The notes under the pieces are model-generated. The model worked only from the letters and a program-made list of their open reading frames with translations, searched no databases and was not told the origin of the DNA. A DNA stretch of 64,000 nt from Chitinophaga horti (GTDB lineage: Bacteria; Bacteroidota; Bacteroidia; Chitinophagales; Chitinophagaceae), in the NCBI RefSeq assembly GCF_022867795.2, contig NZ_CP107006.1:4216001-4280000 (forward strand), in the 5' to 3' direction. Made by a program: the position numbers and the translations under genes. The number at the start of each line of letters is the position of its first letter. The first letter of the stretch is position 1. Below are positions 33,062-42,065 of this stretch, piece after piece.

Positions 33062-34381
33062 TTACTTGACTTCAACCATTTCCATCTTCGGTGCGAACAG
33101 GTGCATCAGCAGCCAGGCCAGCAAATATGCGAAAGCACAAATGGTGAACAGCAGGTTATAGCCGGTGTTGATATTGCCCAATACTTTATAGTGATCGAGC
33201 ATGGCACCCACGACGAGCGGGAACAACATACCACCAACAGAACCCGCCATACCGCCAATACCTACTACAGAGCTCAACGCGCTTTTCGGGAACATGTCGG
33301 AAGCAGTGGTAAAGATATTGGCAGACCACGCCTGGTGCGCCGCAGTGGCAAGGCTCAGCAGCAATACGGCTGTCCACAGGTTATCTACGTATTGAATGAG
33401 CATTACCGGCAATACACATACTGCGAAAATGAGCATGGATGTTTTCCTCGCTTTGAAGATCGGCCAGCCACGCTTGATCAGGTAAGAAGACAACCAGCCG
33501 CCACCGATGCTACCTACGCTCGTAATCGTATAAATAACGATGATCGGCAAACCTAGGGAGTCTTTCATGTTTACGTTGTACGTATTGGAAAGGTAAGAAG
33601 GCATCCAGAAGAGGAAGAACCACCAAACAGGATCGGTAAGCAGTTTACCGAACAGGAAGGCCCAGGTTTGACGGATACCGAACAATTTTACCCATGGAAT
33701 TTTTTTCTGAGGTTCCTGGATAGCAGCTTCTGTAGCCACCGGATCTGCTGGAGTTATTTCATCGCTGTGGATATAATCAAATTCAGCTTTGTTGATTTTC
33801 TTGTGCCTTGCAGGTACTTCATAAAACACCCACCACAATACCAGCCATACAAAACCGATAGCACCTGTCCAGAGGAAAGCACTCTCCCAGCCCTGCTGAC
33901 GTGCTATACCGTATACGATTGCGGGACCAACCACAGCGCCGATGTTTGCACCTGCGTTAAAGATACCCGTAGCAAATGCACGTTCTTTTTTTGGAAACCA
34001 TTCAGCGGTCGCTTTGATCGCCGAAGGAAAGTTACCACCTTCACCGAAGCCAAGGGCCACACGGGCGGCGCCAAAGCCGAAAGTACTTTTCGCTGCGGCA
34101 TTCGCCATAGCAGCAATACTCCATAAGGTGATAGAAATAGTGTAGCCCATTTTAGAGCCTAATTTATCTACGATGCGACCAAAAGCCAGCAGGCCGATCG
34201 CATAAGCGGCGGAAAAAGCAGTTACAAGGTTGCCATAGTCCGTTTCTGTCCAGTTGAAAGCCTTGGCAAGGTCATCCTTCAGCAAACCCATCACCTGGCG
34301 GTCTATGTAGTTAATGGTCGTGGCAAAGAATAGTAAGGTTACAACGTTCCAGCGGTACCTACTCATTACGGTGGAATTCAT
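33062..34381 (-). CDS. exuT: Hexuronate transporter, MFS family
   Basis: This 439-residue protein has 12 predicted membrane helices and the ExuT/anion:cation symporter pattern: WNVVTLLFFATTINYIDRQV at the start, the intracellular loop GRIVDKLGSK and the GFGEGGNFPSAIKATAEWFP segment. Relatives bring glucuronate or galacturonate into the cell with protons. The gene is the last of the uxaB-uxaC-kdgK-eda-exuT operon, 35 bases after eda, and a perfect LacI-type palindrome lies 57 bases upstream inside eda, so it may also be transcribed on its own. A second possible start is the ATG at 34366. Confidence 0.93.
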   Translation of the reverse strand: MNSTVMSRYRWNVVTLLFFATTINYIDRQVMGLLKDDLAKAFNWTETDYGNLVTAFSAAYAIGLLAFGRIVDKLGSKMGYTISITLWSIAAMANAAAKSTFGFGAARVALGFGEGGNFPSAIKATAEWFPKKERAFATGIFNAGANIGAVVGPAIVYGIARQQGWESAFLWTGAIGFVWLVLWWVFYEVPARHKKINKAEFDYIHSDEITPADPVATEAAIQEPQKKIPWVKLFGIRQTWAFLFGKLLTDPVWWFFLFWMPSYLSNTYNVNMKDSLGLPIIVIYTITSVGSIGGGWLSSYLIKRGWPIFKARKTSMLIFAVCVLPVMLIQYVDNLWTAVLLLSLATAAHQAWSANIFTTASDMFPKSALSSVVGIGGMAGSVGGMLFPLVVGAMLDHYKVLGNINTGYNLLFTICAFAYLLAWLLMHLFAPKMEMVEVK

Positions 34382-34398
34382 GATATCAATTTTGTGGA

Positions 34399-34406
34399 AA
34401 AAGTTA
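34399..34406 (-). promoter_or_regulatory. Putative -7 element of an internal exuT promoter
   Basis: On the minus strand this is TAACTTTT, close to TAnnTTTG. It lies in AATAACTTTTTCCACAAAA, almost the same as the sequence after the GH88 operator. The operator in eda lies 31 bases upstream. Confidence 0.4.
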
Positions 34407-34416
34407 TTCGATCAAT

Positions 34417-35079
34417 TTACGCTAATGCTTTGATATATGCAAACGTTTGCACAATATTATCCTTTATCGAGGTCCAGTCTTTCGTATCCACCGCTTTTTT
34501 AGGAATCAGGTTGGAGCCCATACCCACACAAACAACACCTGCATCGAACCAGCTTTTCAAATTTTTCTCCTCGGGCTCTACGCCGCCTGTAGGCATAAAT
34601 TTCATGTTCGGGAACAAAGGCTTAATGGCCTTCACGAAACCAGGTCCGAGCGAGCTGCCCGGGAACAATTTTACCAACTGCGCTTTATGCTCTTCCGCCA
34701 CTGCGATTTCTGTAGGCGTCATACAGCCGGGTACCCAGAAAATACCGGCTCCGTTGCAATAGTCTGCTATCTCCGGTTTAATGATCGGGCTCACGATAAA
34801 ATCGGCGCCCATCTCCGTAAACGTTTTCGCGTCTGCTGCATTTTTGATCGTGCCGATGCCGAGGTACATATCTGGCATGCTTTGCAGCTTTTTATCGCGC
34901 ATGATCGAAAAATTCCTGCGCGCATGTTCGCCGCGGTTGGTAAACTCAAATACCCTGATGCCGCCGTCGTAACAGGCCTGCATAACTGCACAACATACTT
35001 CCGCATCGTCGTGGTAAAACACCGGTATCACTTTACTGCGCTCAAACGCGGCCAATATGGTTTCACTTGCTACTGCCAT
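34417..35079 (-). CDS. eda: KDPG/KHG aldolase
   Basis: This 220-residue TIM-barrel aldolase is of the usual length. The Schiff-base lysine K137 in LVKLFPGSS, E45 in VFEFTNRG and the phosphate-binding MPTGGVEPEE are in place. It splits 2-keto-3-deoxy-6-phosphogluconate into pyruvate and glyceraldehyde 3-phosphate, the final step of the locus. It lies 6 bases after kdgK and 35 bases before exuT. Oddly, the last dozen codons contain a perfect LacI-type operator (34438-34451) that encodes VQTFAY, so coding and regulatory information overlap. Cytoplasmic. Confidence 0.95.
   Translation of the reverse strand: MAVASETILAAFERSKVIPVFYHDDAEVCCAVMQACYDGGIRVFEFTNRGEHARRNFSIMRDKKLQSMPDMYLGIGTIKNAADAKTFTEMGADFIVSPIIKPEIADYCNGAGIFWVPGCMTPTEIAVAEEHKAQLVKLFPGSSLGPGFVKAIKPLFPNMKFMPTGGVEPEEKNLKSWFDAGVVCVGMGSNLIPKKAVDTKDWTSIKDNIVQTFAYIKALA
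34438..34451. promoter_or_regulatory. LacI-type operator inside the eda 3' end
   Basis: TGCAAACGTTTGCA, identical to the site at 30910-30923, lies 57 bases before the exuT start. It is within eda codons for Val-Gln-Thr-Phe-Ala. Confidence 0.7.
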
Positions 35080-35085
35080 CTTTTT

Positions 35086-36087
35086 TTATTGAATAAGTTG
35101 AAGAATCGATTCTTTCGGAGTGAGATTAAAATCGCCCTGGCGGAACAATTTACTATACGCTGCCGCTGCTGCAAAGTCGATGGTCTGCTGCGGATCGAAG
35201 CCGTTCAATTGCGCGTGAATTAATCCGCCCATAAAGCTATCACCACTGCCCACGCGATCTACCACGTCGTTGGTTTCGCGCTGGCGGCTTACATATAATT
35301 GATCGTTTTCGTAATAAGTCGCGTAGTACAAATTGTGCGTGTCGCCTTTGCTGAAGCGGAAGGTGAAGGCCACACGATTACACTGGCGGTAATGCTCTAC
35401 GATTTCCTGCGCTACTTTCTGTGCCGCACCCAGGTAAATATCTTTCTCGTCCACTTCCATCGCCTGCTCGTCCAGCTGCGTACCAAGCATCATTTTCGCT
35501 GCCCATATGTTACCCATGATCAGGTGACAATAGTGTGCAAGTTCAGGCATTACTTCCACCGGATCTTTACCATATTTCCACAATTTACTGCGGTAATTGA
35601 GGTCGACGGAAATGGTCATGCCTTTACGGGTAGCGGCTTCCAGCACTTCTTTACAAATGATGGCCGCGTCCGGGTTCAGGGCGGGACTGATCGCGCTCCA
35701 GTGGAACCATTCGGCATCGCCGAGGGCTTCGTCCCAGTTTACGGTGCCGGGTTTAATATCTGCAAAGGAAGAATATTTGCGGTCGTACACCACTTCTGCA
35801 TGTTTCAGGTCGCTGCCCTGTGCCAGGTAATAAGCGCCGATACGGTCGCCGCCGAGTAACATGCGGCTGGTATCAACCCCCACATTTTCCAATTGTTGCA
35901 GCACCTGTCGCGAAAGGCCATTGTCCGGCACTTTACTGATATAGGTGACGGGCGTGCCCCAGGTGGCCAGGGAAGCGGCTACATTGGCTTCGGCGCCACC
36001 CACAAAAATAGCGGCCTTGTTCGAGGCCCAGTCGGGCGACAAGCGCAGCAATATTTCTCCAAACGTGATAACTTTCATCTTTTGCAT
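35086..36087 (-). CDS. kdgK: 2-keto-3-deoxygluconate kinase, PfkB family
   Basis: This 333-residue PfkB/ribokinase-fold protein starts MKVITFGEILLRLSP (an upstream Met-Gln-Lys is also in frame) and has the N-terminal GGAEANVAASLA motif and the C-terminal DRVGSGDSFMGG motif with the catalytic Asp. It phosphorylates KDG, where the KduID and UxaCBA branches meet, to KDPG for Eda. The start overlaps the uxaC stop by one base (TGATG), pointing to translational coupling. It is 6 bases before eda. The operon context makes KDG kinase more likely than a general sugar kinase. Confidence 0.93.
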   Translation of the reverse strand: MQKMKVITFGEILLRLSPDWASNKAAIFVGGAEANVAASLATWGTPVTYISKVPDNGLSRQVLQQLENVGVDTSRMLLGGDRIGAYYLAQGSDLKHAEVVYDRKYSSFADIKPGTVNWDEALGDAEWFHWSAISPALNPDAAIICKEVLEAATRKGMTISVDLNYRSKLWKYGKDPVEVMPELAHYCHLIMGNIWAAKMMLGTQLDEQAMEVDEKDIYLGAAQKVAQEIVEHYRQCNRVAFTFRFSKGDTHNLYYATYYENDQLYVSRQRETNDVVDRVGSGDSFMGGLIHAQLNGFDPQQTIDFAAAAAYSKLFRQGDFNLTPKESILQLIQ

Positions 36088-37481
36088 CAGCAGTTAAAGT
36101 AGGCTTTGGCGTTAAAATAAGAAATATCCTGCACCATTTTACCCAACCACTTAACATCGCCCGGTAATTCGCCATTTTCCACGTCGTTGCCGATGAGGTT
36201 ACAGAGGATGCGACGGAAGTACTCATGACGGCTGTAGGAAAGGAAACTGCGGCTGTCGGTGAGCATGCCCACGAAGCGGCTGATCAGGCCCATATTACTG
36301 AGGGCATTCATTTGTTTTTCCATCCCATCTTTCTGGTCGAGGAACCACCAGCCGCTGCCAAACTGCATTTTACCGGCTACGCTGCCGTCCTGGAAGTTGC
36401 CTACCATAGTGGCGAACATCTCGTTATGAGACGGGTTCAGGTTGTAGACGATCGTTTTCGCCAGCTTCTCTTCTTTGTCCAGCCGATCGAAAAAGGCCGA
36501 CATAGATTGCGCGGTGTTCCAATCCCCGATGGAGTCAACGCCCGCATCGGCACCGATCTTTGATAACAGGCGGCTGTTGTTGTTACGCAGCGCCCCTACG
36601 TGAAACTGTTGCACCCAGCCTCTTTCATGGTTCCAGGTACAAACGAAATGCAGCGTGGCCGAGCGGTGCATATCTGCCGCCTCGGTGCTGATCTTTTCGC
36701 CCGCCATTACTTTTTTAAAGTTCGCTTCCAGTTCTGCCGAAGTGAACGGCTTGGCGTAGAAGAAACTGATGCCATGGTCGGACAGGCGGCCGCCCTGCTC
36801 ATGGAAATAATCGTGGCGCTTCTTCAAAGCAGCCAGCATATCGTCGAAAGTATTAATCGTTAAACCGGCAGCGGCGCCCAGCTTTTCCATATACGCCTTA
36901 AAACCGGTCGGATCGTCGATCGCCAGCGCTTTGTCCGGACGAAAAGTAGGCAACACTTTCGTGCTGAAGCCTTGTTCGCGGATGGCAATATGATGTTCCA
37001 GCGAATCGGTCGGATCGTCTGTGGTGCAAAGCGATTCTACTTTAAAATGTTTGAGCAGCGCCTTCGTGGTCCACTTCGGGAGCTGTGCGTTACAGGCGTT
37101 GTACACACTTTCTGCGTTACTATCGTTAAGTTGCTCCGTGATGCCAAATGGATTTTTAAGTTCCATGTGCGTCCAGTGATAGAGCGGGTTGCGCATGGTG
37201 TAAGGCACGGTAGCTGCCCAGGCCTTAAACTTCTCCAGGTCACTGGCATCGCCGGTGATCAGGTTTTCTGAAACACCATTGGCACGTAACGCCCTCCATT
37301 TATAGTGATCTCCACGCAGCCAGGCGGCCGTGAGGTTTTCGAACTGCCTGTCCGCCGCGATCTCATCCGGAGGCAGGTGGTTGTGGTAATCAATTACCGG
37401 CATATCTTTCGCATACTCAAAGTATAATCGTTTAGCCGTTTCGGTTTGTAATAAAAAATCTTCTGACAGGAATTGCTTCAT
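36087..37481 (-). CDS. uxaC: Glucuronate/galacturonate isomerase
   Basis: From the ATG at 37481 (MKQFLSEDFLLQ) the product has 464 residues, the usual UxaC length; the frame extends 12 codons upstream into uxaB and those residues do not fit the family. The metal-binding VIDYHNHLPPDEIA motif near residue 30 and GDHYKWRALRANGVSENLITG are diagnostic. The enzyme isomerises glucuronate to fructuronate and galacturonate to tagaturonate. It lies one base after the uxaB stop and overlaps the kdgK start by one base. Cytoplasmic. Confidence 0.95.
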   Translation of the reverse strand: MKQFLSEDFLLQTETAKRLYFEYAKDMPVIDYHNHLPPDEIAADRQFENLTAAWLRGDHYKWRALRANGVSENLITGDASDLEKFKAWAATVPYTMRNPLYHWTHMELKNPFGITEQLNDSNAESVYNACNAQLPKWTTKALLKHFKVESLCTTDDPTDSLEHHIAIREQGFSTKVLPTFRPDKALAIDDPTGFKAYMEKLGAAAGLTINTFDDMLAALKKRHDYFHEQGGRLSDHGISFFYAKPFTSAELEANFKKVMAGEKISTEAADMHRSATLHFVCTWNHERGWVQQFHVGALRNNNSRLLSKIGADAGVDSIGDWNTAQSMSAFFDRLDKEEKLAKTIVYNLNPSHNEMFATMVGNFQDGSVAGKMQFGSGWWFLDQKDGMEKQMNALSNMGLISRFVGMLTDSRSFLSYSRHEYFRRILCNLIGNDVENGELPGDVKWLGKMVQDISYFNAKAYFNC

Positions 37482-37482
37482 A

Positions 37483-38991
37483 CTAATGGACCTTTGAATA
37501 ATTAGAAACATACACACTCACGCCCTGCTGCAACATACCAAACAGGTGTTCAGCAATCGCATCGGCGAAGCCCGGCACTTCATGCAAACCGGTTTCCCAC
37601 AGGCGGCTGTCGCCCAGCACCTGCTGTACCATTGCGGCTACGGCAGCCTTATCGACTATATTTACGCCATGCCAGTAAGCGGCAAAGATGGCAATATTAT
37701 CATCATTGTAATCATAAAAAGTATCGCCACGTTTACCCTGGAACTTGCCTCCCTCCTGCCTTGCAGGTTTCAGGAACAGCAGGCTCGCCGCAAAACCGAT
37801 GGTGATCATCGGCGGCAGCATTTTATACTGATCGTAATACCGCATAATGGTACGTACGTTACGGGCGTTAGTTTTAGAACTTTGCTGGAACGTAATGCTG
37901 ATCAGTTTATGCTCTATGAACGGGTTGGCAAACCTGTCCAGTACATCCTTTGCGAAAACTTCCGTTTGCGGGCCCAGGTCTTTGAGCGTGGGCAGAATTT
38001 CCTCCAGCACGACGGTGTCGAAGAAGCGCTTCATCACCGGGTTTTGCATACACTCGTACACCGTATTCAATCCTGAAAGATAACCTACCGTTACCGCTGC
38101 GGTATGACTGCCATTGAGGATACGAAGTTTTTGCTCGCGGTAGGGTGTAATGTCCTCCGCCACGAGCATACGCTCGTCGGCCTGTTTAAAGCTTAACCGC
38201 TCTGCCACGGCTGCATTGCCTTCAATCGCCCACAGCAGGAAAGGTTCCGCATCTATCCAAAGCCCATCTTCGTAACCTGCCGCCTCGTTTTGTGCCGCCA
38301 GGTCCTTCGGTTTACCCGGCACGATCCTGTCCACCAGCGAGCTGCAAAACGTGTTCGCCGTATTGATCCACTGCACGAACGCATGTTCCATTTCGTTGAA
38401 CAGCGCCAGTTTCAGCACGATGTCCTTCAGCAAACGCCCGTTATCCACTACCAGTTCGGTAGGCACGATCACAAAGCCTTTATCGGCCGCGCCGTTAAAG
38501 TGACGATAGCGCTCCAGCAACACGGCCAGCAGTTTGCCCGGGTAAGAGGCGGGTACTACCCCATCTACCTTCTCTTCCACATATTGAATGCCCACTTCCG
38601 TGGTATTAGAGATGATGATATTCAACTGTTCCTGCCTTACCGCTTCCAACACTTTGCTCCAATCTGCATTCGATTGCAGAACACGGGCAATAGAAGCGTT
38701 GATAAGGCGGCGATTTACCAGCTGGCCTTTCTCCTGGCCTTTGATGTTCGTGGTGTACAGGCAGTCCTGGCTATCGAAATCGGCGGTACTGCCGTCGGTA
38801 GATTTCACCACTACTACACGTCCCTGGAAAATACCCTGCTTGTTGGCCTTGTCAACGAGATAATCTACGAGTCCGCGCAGCAGCACTCCGGTACCGAATT
38901 GCAGTATCTTCTCAGGATAATCGAAACAGGCAGGGGGAATGCCTGATGCCTTATCGGCAATAACGTGGTGCTTGCTAAGTTTAGGCAGCAT
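37483..38991 (-). CDS. uxaB: Tagaturonate reductase (altronate oxidoreductase)
   Basis: This 502-residue protein belongs to the mannitol dehydrogenase/UxaB family. It has an N-terminal NAD-binding region with FGTGVLLRGLVDYLVDKAN, and the catalytic domain contains PYREQKLRILNGSHTAAV with the Lys-Asn-His elements of this family. It reduces tagaturonate to altronate for UxaA. It is the first gene of the operon uxaB-uxaC-kdgK-eda-exuT. A degenerate LacI-type half-palindrome lies about 22 bases upstream. The family also includes fructuronate reductase; in this context UxaB is preferred, because an SDR-type candidate for the other role lies at 21 kb. Confidence 0.93.
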   Translation of the reverse strand: MLPKLSKHHVIADKASGIPPACFDYPEKILQFGTGVLLRGLVDYLVDKANKQGIFQGRVVVVKSTDGSTADFDSQDCLYTTNIKGQEKGQLVNRRLINASIARVLQSNADWSKVLEAVRQEQLNIIISNTTEVGIQYVEEKVDGVVPASYPGKLLAVLLERYRHFNGAADKGFVIVPTELVVDNGRLLKDIVLKLALFNEMEHAFVQWINTANTFCSSLVDRIVPGKPKDLAAQNEAAGYEDGLWIDAEPFLLWAIEGNAAVAERLSFKQADERMLVAEDITPYREQKLRILNGSHTAAVTVGYLSGLNTVYECMQNPVMKRFFDTVVLEEILPTLKDLGPQTEVFAKDVLDRFANPFIEHKLISITFQQSSKTNARNVRTIMRYYDQYKMLPPMITIGFAASLLFLKPARQEGGKFQGKRGDTFYDYNDDNIAIFAAYWHGVNIVDKAAVAAMVQQVLGDSRLWETGLHEVPGFADAIAEHLFGMLQQGVSVYVSNYSKVH

Positions 38992-39012
38992 GTATTCTAA
39001 ATTTACTTAATA

Positions 39013-39026
39013 ACTAAACGATTCGC
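39013..39026. promoter_or_regulatory. Degenerate LacI-type site before uxaB (weak)
   Basis: ACTAAACGATTCGC shares the core AAACGATT with the GH88 operator (ACGCAAACGATTGCGT) but has altered outer bases. It lies 22 bases before the uxaB start. Confidence 0.25.
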
Positions 39027-39176
39027 CGATAAATATAACATCCTGCGGCTAATAATTTGCCGGTGCGGGGAAATATATTTTAAGCGGAAACAGGGGCGAC
39101 GATGCATATAAGAATTGTAATTCAGGTACATAGGTGGCTTGACGGTCGGGTGACAAGCCCATAGGCAATAAATGAT

Positions 39177-39184
39177 TACCTTTG
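39177..39184 (+). promoter_or_regulatory. -7 element of mnmA
   Basis: TACCTTTG matches TAnnTTTG perfectly. The mnmA ATG follows 21 bases downstream. No good -33 TTTG is seen at the usual distance. Confidence 0.5.
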
Positions 39185-39205
39185 CACCCTAATTATGACT
39201 ATAAG

Positions 39206-40309
39206 ATGAGCAGACATGGAAAAGTGCTGGTAGCCATGAGCGGTGGGATTGACAGTACCGTTACCGCCCTCATGCTGCATGAGCAGGGATATGAAGTGGT
39301 GGGCATCACCATGAAGACCTGGGATTACGCATCCGCCGGCGCTTCCAAGAAGGAGACCGGCTGCTGTAACCTGGACAGCTTCAACGACGCCCGCGCAGCT
39401 GCCGTGCATCACGGGTTTCCGCATTTCGTGCTGGACATTCGTGAGGAGTTCGGCAACTTTGTAATTGACAATTTCGTGGACGAATATATGGCTGGCCGTA
39501 CCCCCAACCCGTGCGTGCTTTGCAACACCCATATCAAGTGGCGCGCGCTGATGAAACGTGCCGATGCGATGGATTGCGAATTTATAGCCACCGGCCACTA
39601 CGGCCAGGTACGTATCGAAAACGACCGCGGCGTTATCAGCAAGGGCATCGACGAGCTGAAGGACCAGAGTTACGTGCTTTGGGGCCTGAAGCAGGACGTG
39701 GTAAAACGTACGCTCCTGCCCCTGGGTAAATACCGTAAAACAGAAATCCGCCAGATGGCGTTCGACTTTGGTTACCCGGAACTGGCGAAGAAGGCGGAAA
39801 GCTATGAAATATGCTTTGTGCCGGATAACGACTACCGTGGTTTCCTGAAGCGCCGTATCGAAGGGCTGGAAGAACAGGTCGACGGCGGCAATTTCGTGCT
39901 GCGTGACGGCTCTATCGTGGGTAAACACAAGGGTTACCCCTTCTACACCATCGGTCAGCGTAAAGGGCTGGATATTGCCCTTGGCAAGCCGGTGTACGTA
40001 ACTGAGATCATTCCCGAAACCAATACCGTGGTATTAGGTGATGAGGAAGACCTGAACAAGAATGATATGCTGGTTAACGGCATCAACATGATGAAATACG
40101 AAACGATTCCGGATGGAATGGAAGTAGTGACCAAGATCCGTTATAAGGATAAAGGCGCGCTGAGTAACGTATACGACGAAGGCGGCAACGCCCGCATCCG
40201 GTTTTACGAGCCGGTGAAGGGGATTGCACCGGGACAGTCGGCTGTGTTTTACGAAGGCGACGATGTAGTTGGCGGCGGTATTATCCGCAGCGGCAGCATC
40301 TTTGGTTAA
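39206..40309 (+). CDS. mnmA: tRNA-specific 2-thiouridylase
   Basis: This 367-residue enzyme has the PP-loop SGGIDST (12-18) for ATP and the two catalytic cysteines C103 (in NPCVLCN) and C203 (in YEICFVPD), plus YTIGQRKGLDIA in the C-terminal part. It adds sulfur to U34 of Lys, Glu and Gln tRNAs using a relay protein. I chose the ATG at 39206; the frame extends eight codons further through a TTG, but those codons overlap the -7 element. The gene is monocistronic and ends before a very strong terminator. Confidence 0.95.
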   Translation: MSRHGKVLVAMSGGIDSTVTALMLHEQGYEVVGITMKTWDYASAGASKKETGCCNLDSFNDARAAAVHHGFPHFVLDIREEFGNFVIDNFVDEYMAGRTPNPCVLCNTHIKWRALMKRADAMDCEFIATGHYGQVRIENDRGVISKGIDELKDQSYVLWGLKQDVVKRTLLPLGKYRKTEIRQMAFDFGYPELAKKAESYEICFVPDNDYRGFLKRRIEGLEEQVDGGNFVLRDGSIVGKHKGYPFYTIGQRKGLDIALGKPVYVTEIIPETNTVVLGDEEDLNKNDMLVNGINMMKYETIPDGMEVVTKIRYKDKGALSNVYDEGGNARIRFYEPVKGIAPGQSAVFYEGDDVVGGGIIRSGSIFG

Positions 40310-40332
40310 TCTTTACCAGCGAAAATTATAAC

Positions 40333-40380
40333 AGGAGTTGTACGGTTATTTTAGTAACATTGTACAACTCCTTTTCTTTT
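40333..40380 (+). terminator. Intrinsic terminator of mnmA
   Basis: AGGAGTTGTAC (40333-40343) and GTACAACTCCT (40362-40372) pair perfectly, with a further inner GTTA/TAAC, followed by TTTCTTTTT. The subtilase gene starts 19 bases further. Confidence 0.9.
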
Positions 40381-40390
40381 TAGCCATCCT

Positions 40391-42064
40391 ATGAAACGAA
40401 ACCACCTGCTAACGGCTATTTTTACCCTCCTGCTGCTCGCAGGTACCGCCCCCCGCATACAAGCCCAGACGTTTACCAAACATGTGATCACGTTCAACGA
40501 TAAAAACGGGAGCCCGTACACGATCGGCAATCCGCATGCGTACTTATCCCCTAAAGCCATTCAGCGCCGGCGCCGGCAGGGCATTGCCATCCAAACCAGC
40601 GACCTGCCCGTTTCGCCGCGTTATGTCGATAGCCTGAAAGCCGTGCCCGGCGTAGATATCTTGTACACGTCGCGCTGGTTCAACCAGGCGGTGATACAGG
40701 TGGCAAATCCGGCCGCGCTGCAAAAGGTACAGACGTTTTCATTTGTGAGTGCTACTTCGGCTATTGCAGGCAGAGTGGCAGCGCCTAATGGTGAGGCCGC
40801 GGTGAAGTTCAATGCCCGCACCGCTTCCTATGATTACGGTTCTGCCACGGGGCAAATCAGCATACATGAAGGTGCTTACCTGCACGACAAAGGTTTTACG
40901 GGAGATGGGATGCTCATCGCCGTACTGGACGCCGGTTTCCCGGGCGTGAACACGGCAGCACCGTTTAAACATCTTTCAGAACGGGGCCGCATCAAAGGCA
41001 CCCGCGATTTTGTAAGCGGTGGCAATAACGTGTACACTTCCAGCACGCACGGTACGCTGTGCCTGTCCACCATGGCCGCCCGTTCCGCACAGATGACGGG
41101 CACCGCGCCCAACGCTTCGTACGTTTTGCTACGCACGGAGGAAGACGGCAAAGAACAGCCGATCGAAGAAAACAACTGGATCGCCGGCGCGGAATATGCA
41201 GACAGCATCGGGGCGGATGTGATCTCCTCCTCGCTGGGCTACACCACTTTCGACAATCCCTCGTTCAACCATACTTACTTCGACCTCACCGGCGATGCCA
41301 CGCAAATCACACAGGCAGCGGATATGGCCGCCGCCAAAGGTATGATCGTGGTAAACTCAGCTGGTAACGAAGGAAACAGCAGCTGGATATACATCACACC
41401 ACCCGCCGATGGAGACAGTGTACTGGCAGTAGGTGCAGTTAATGCAGCGGGACAAGCGGTGAGTTTCAGCGGCTACGGCCCCACCGCAGATGGTGTAATA
41501 AAACCGGACGTTGTAGGCGTGGGCGCAGGCACGCAATTAATTGCACCGGGCGGACAACTGACTGCCGGCAACGGCACCTCATACGCCACGCCGATCGTAG
41601 CCGGACTGGTGACCTGCCTCTGGCAGGCATTCCCGCAACGCACGAATATGGAAATCATCAACGTCGTAAAAGCCAGCAGCAGCCACTTTCAAACACCGGA
41701 AGACCAGATCGGTTATGGCATTCCCAACTTCCGTATGGCTTACGATAGTTTGTACCGCCGCTCGCAGCAGGACACGGCCTTCATTCGCGGGCTGTTAAAA
41801 GAGGAAACGCTGAAAGTAACGCCGAACCCGTTTTACAGTCAGCTTTACATCTATTATCAATCTGCATCAAACGAAGATGTACATCTGCGATTGGTAGACA
41901 ATAACGGCAAAACATTGGCGCAGCGGAAGGTGTTTGGTACCGAAGCAGCATACGGGTATTATTCCTGGCAGGAAGCGACGTTCAGCGGTTTACCGGCGGG
42001 CATTTATTATCTGCAGTTTATACAAGGGAGAAAAAAGCGGACGGCGAGGGTGTTAAAATTGTAG
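40391..42064 (+). CDS. Subtilisin-like S8 serine protease with a T9SS-type C-terminal domain
   Basis: This 557-residue protein has a signal peptide (about 1-25, ending RIQAQ), an N-terminal propeptide-like part (about 30-150) and an S8 catalytic domain (about 165-455). The triad is Asp in LIAVLDAGFPG, His in STHGTLC and Ser in GTSYATPIVAG, with SAGNEGNSS as oxyanion loop. The last 80 residues (from LKVTPNPFYSQLYIYY to ARVLKL) resemble a type A sorting domain of the type IX secretion system. It is thus probably exported to or anchored at the cell surface. The gene follows the mnmA terminator and is convergent with the RsmB-like gene, one base apart from its stop. Confidence 0.9.
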   Translation: MKRNHLLTAIFTLLLLAGTAPRIQAQTFTKHVITFNDKNGSPYTIGNPHAYLSPKAIQRRRRQGIAIQTSDLPVSPRYVDSLKAVPGVDILYTSRWFNQAVIQVANPAALQKVQTFSFVSATSAIAGRVAAPNGEAAVKFNARTASYDYGSATGQISIHEGAYLHDKGFTGDGMLIAVLDAGFPGVNTAAPFKHLSERGRIKGTRDFVSGGNNVYTSSTHGTLCLSTMAARSAQMTGTAPNASYVLLRTEEDGKEQPIEENNWIAGAEYADSIGADVISSSLGYTTFDNPSFNHTYFDLTGDATQITQAADMAAAKGMIVVNSAGNEGNSSWIYITPPADGDSVLAVGAVNAAGQAVSFSGYGPTADGVIKPDVVGVGAGTQLIAPGGQLTAGNGTSYATPIVAGLVTCLWQAFPQRTNMEIINVVKASSSHFQTPEDQIGYGIPNFRMAYDSLYRRSQQDTAFIRGLLKEETLKVTPNPFYSQLYIYYQSASNEDVHLRLVDNNGKTLAQRKVFGTEAAYGYYSWQEATFSGLPAGIYYLQFIQGRKKRTARVLKL

Positions 42065-42065
42065 T

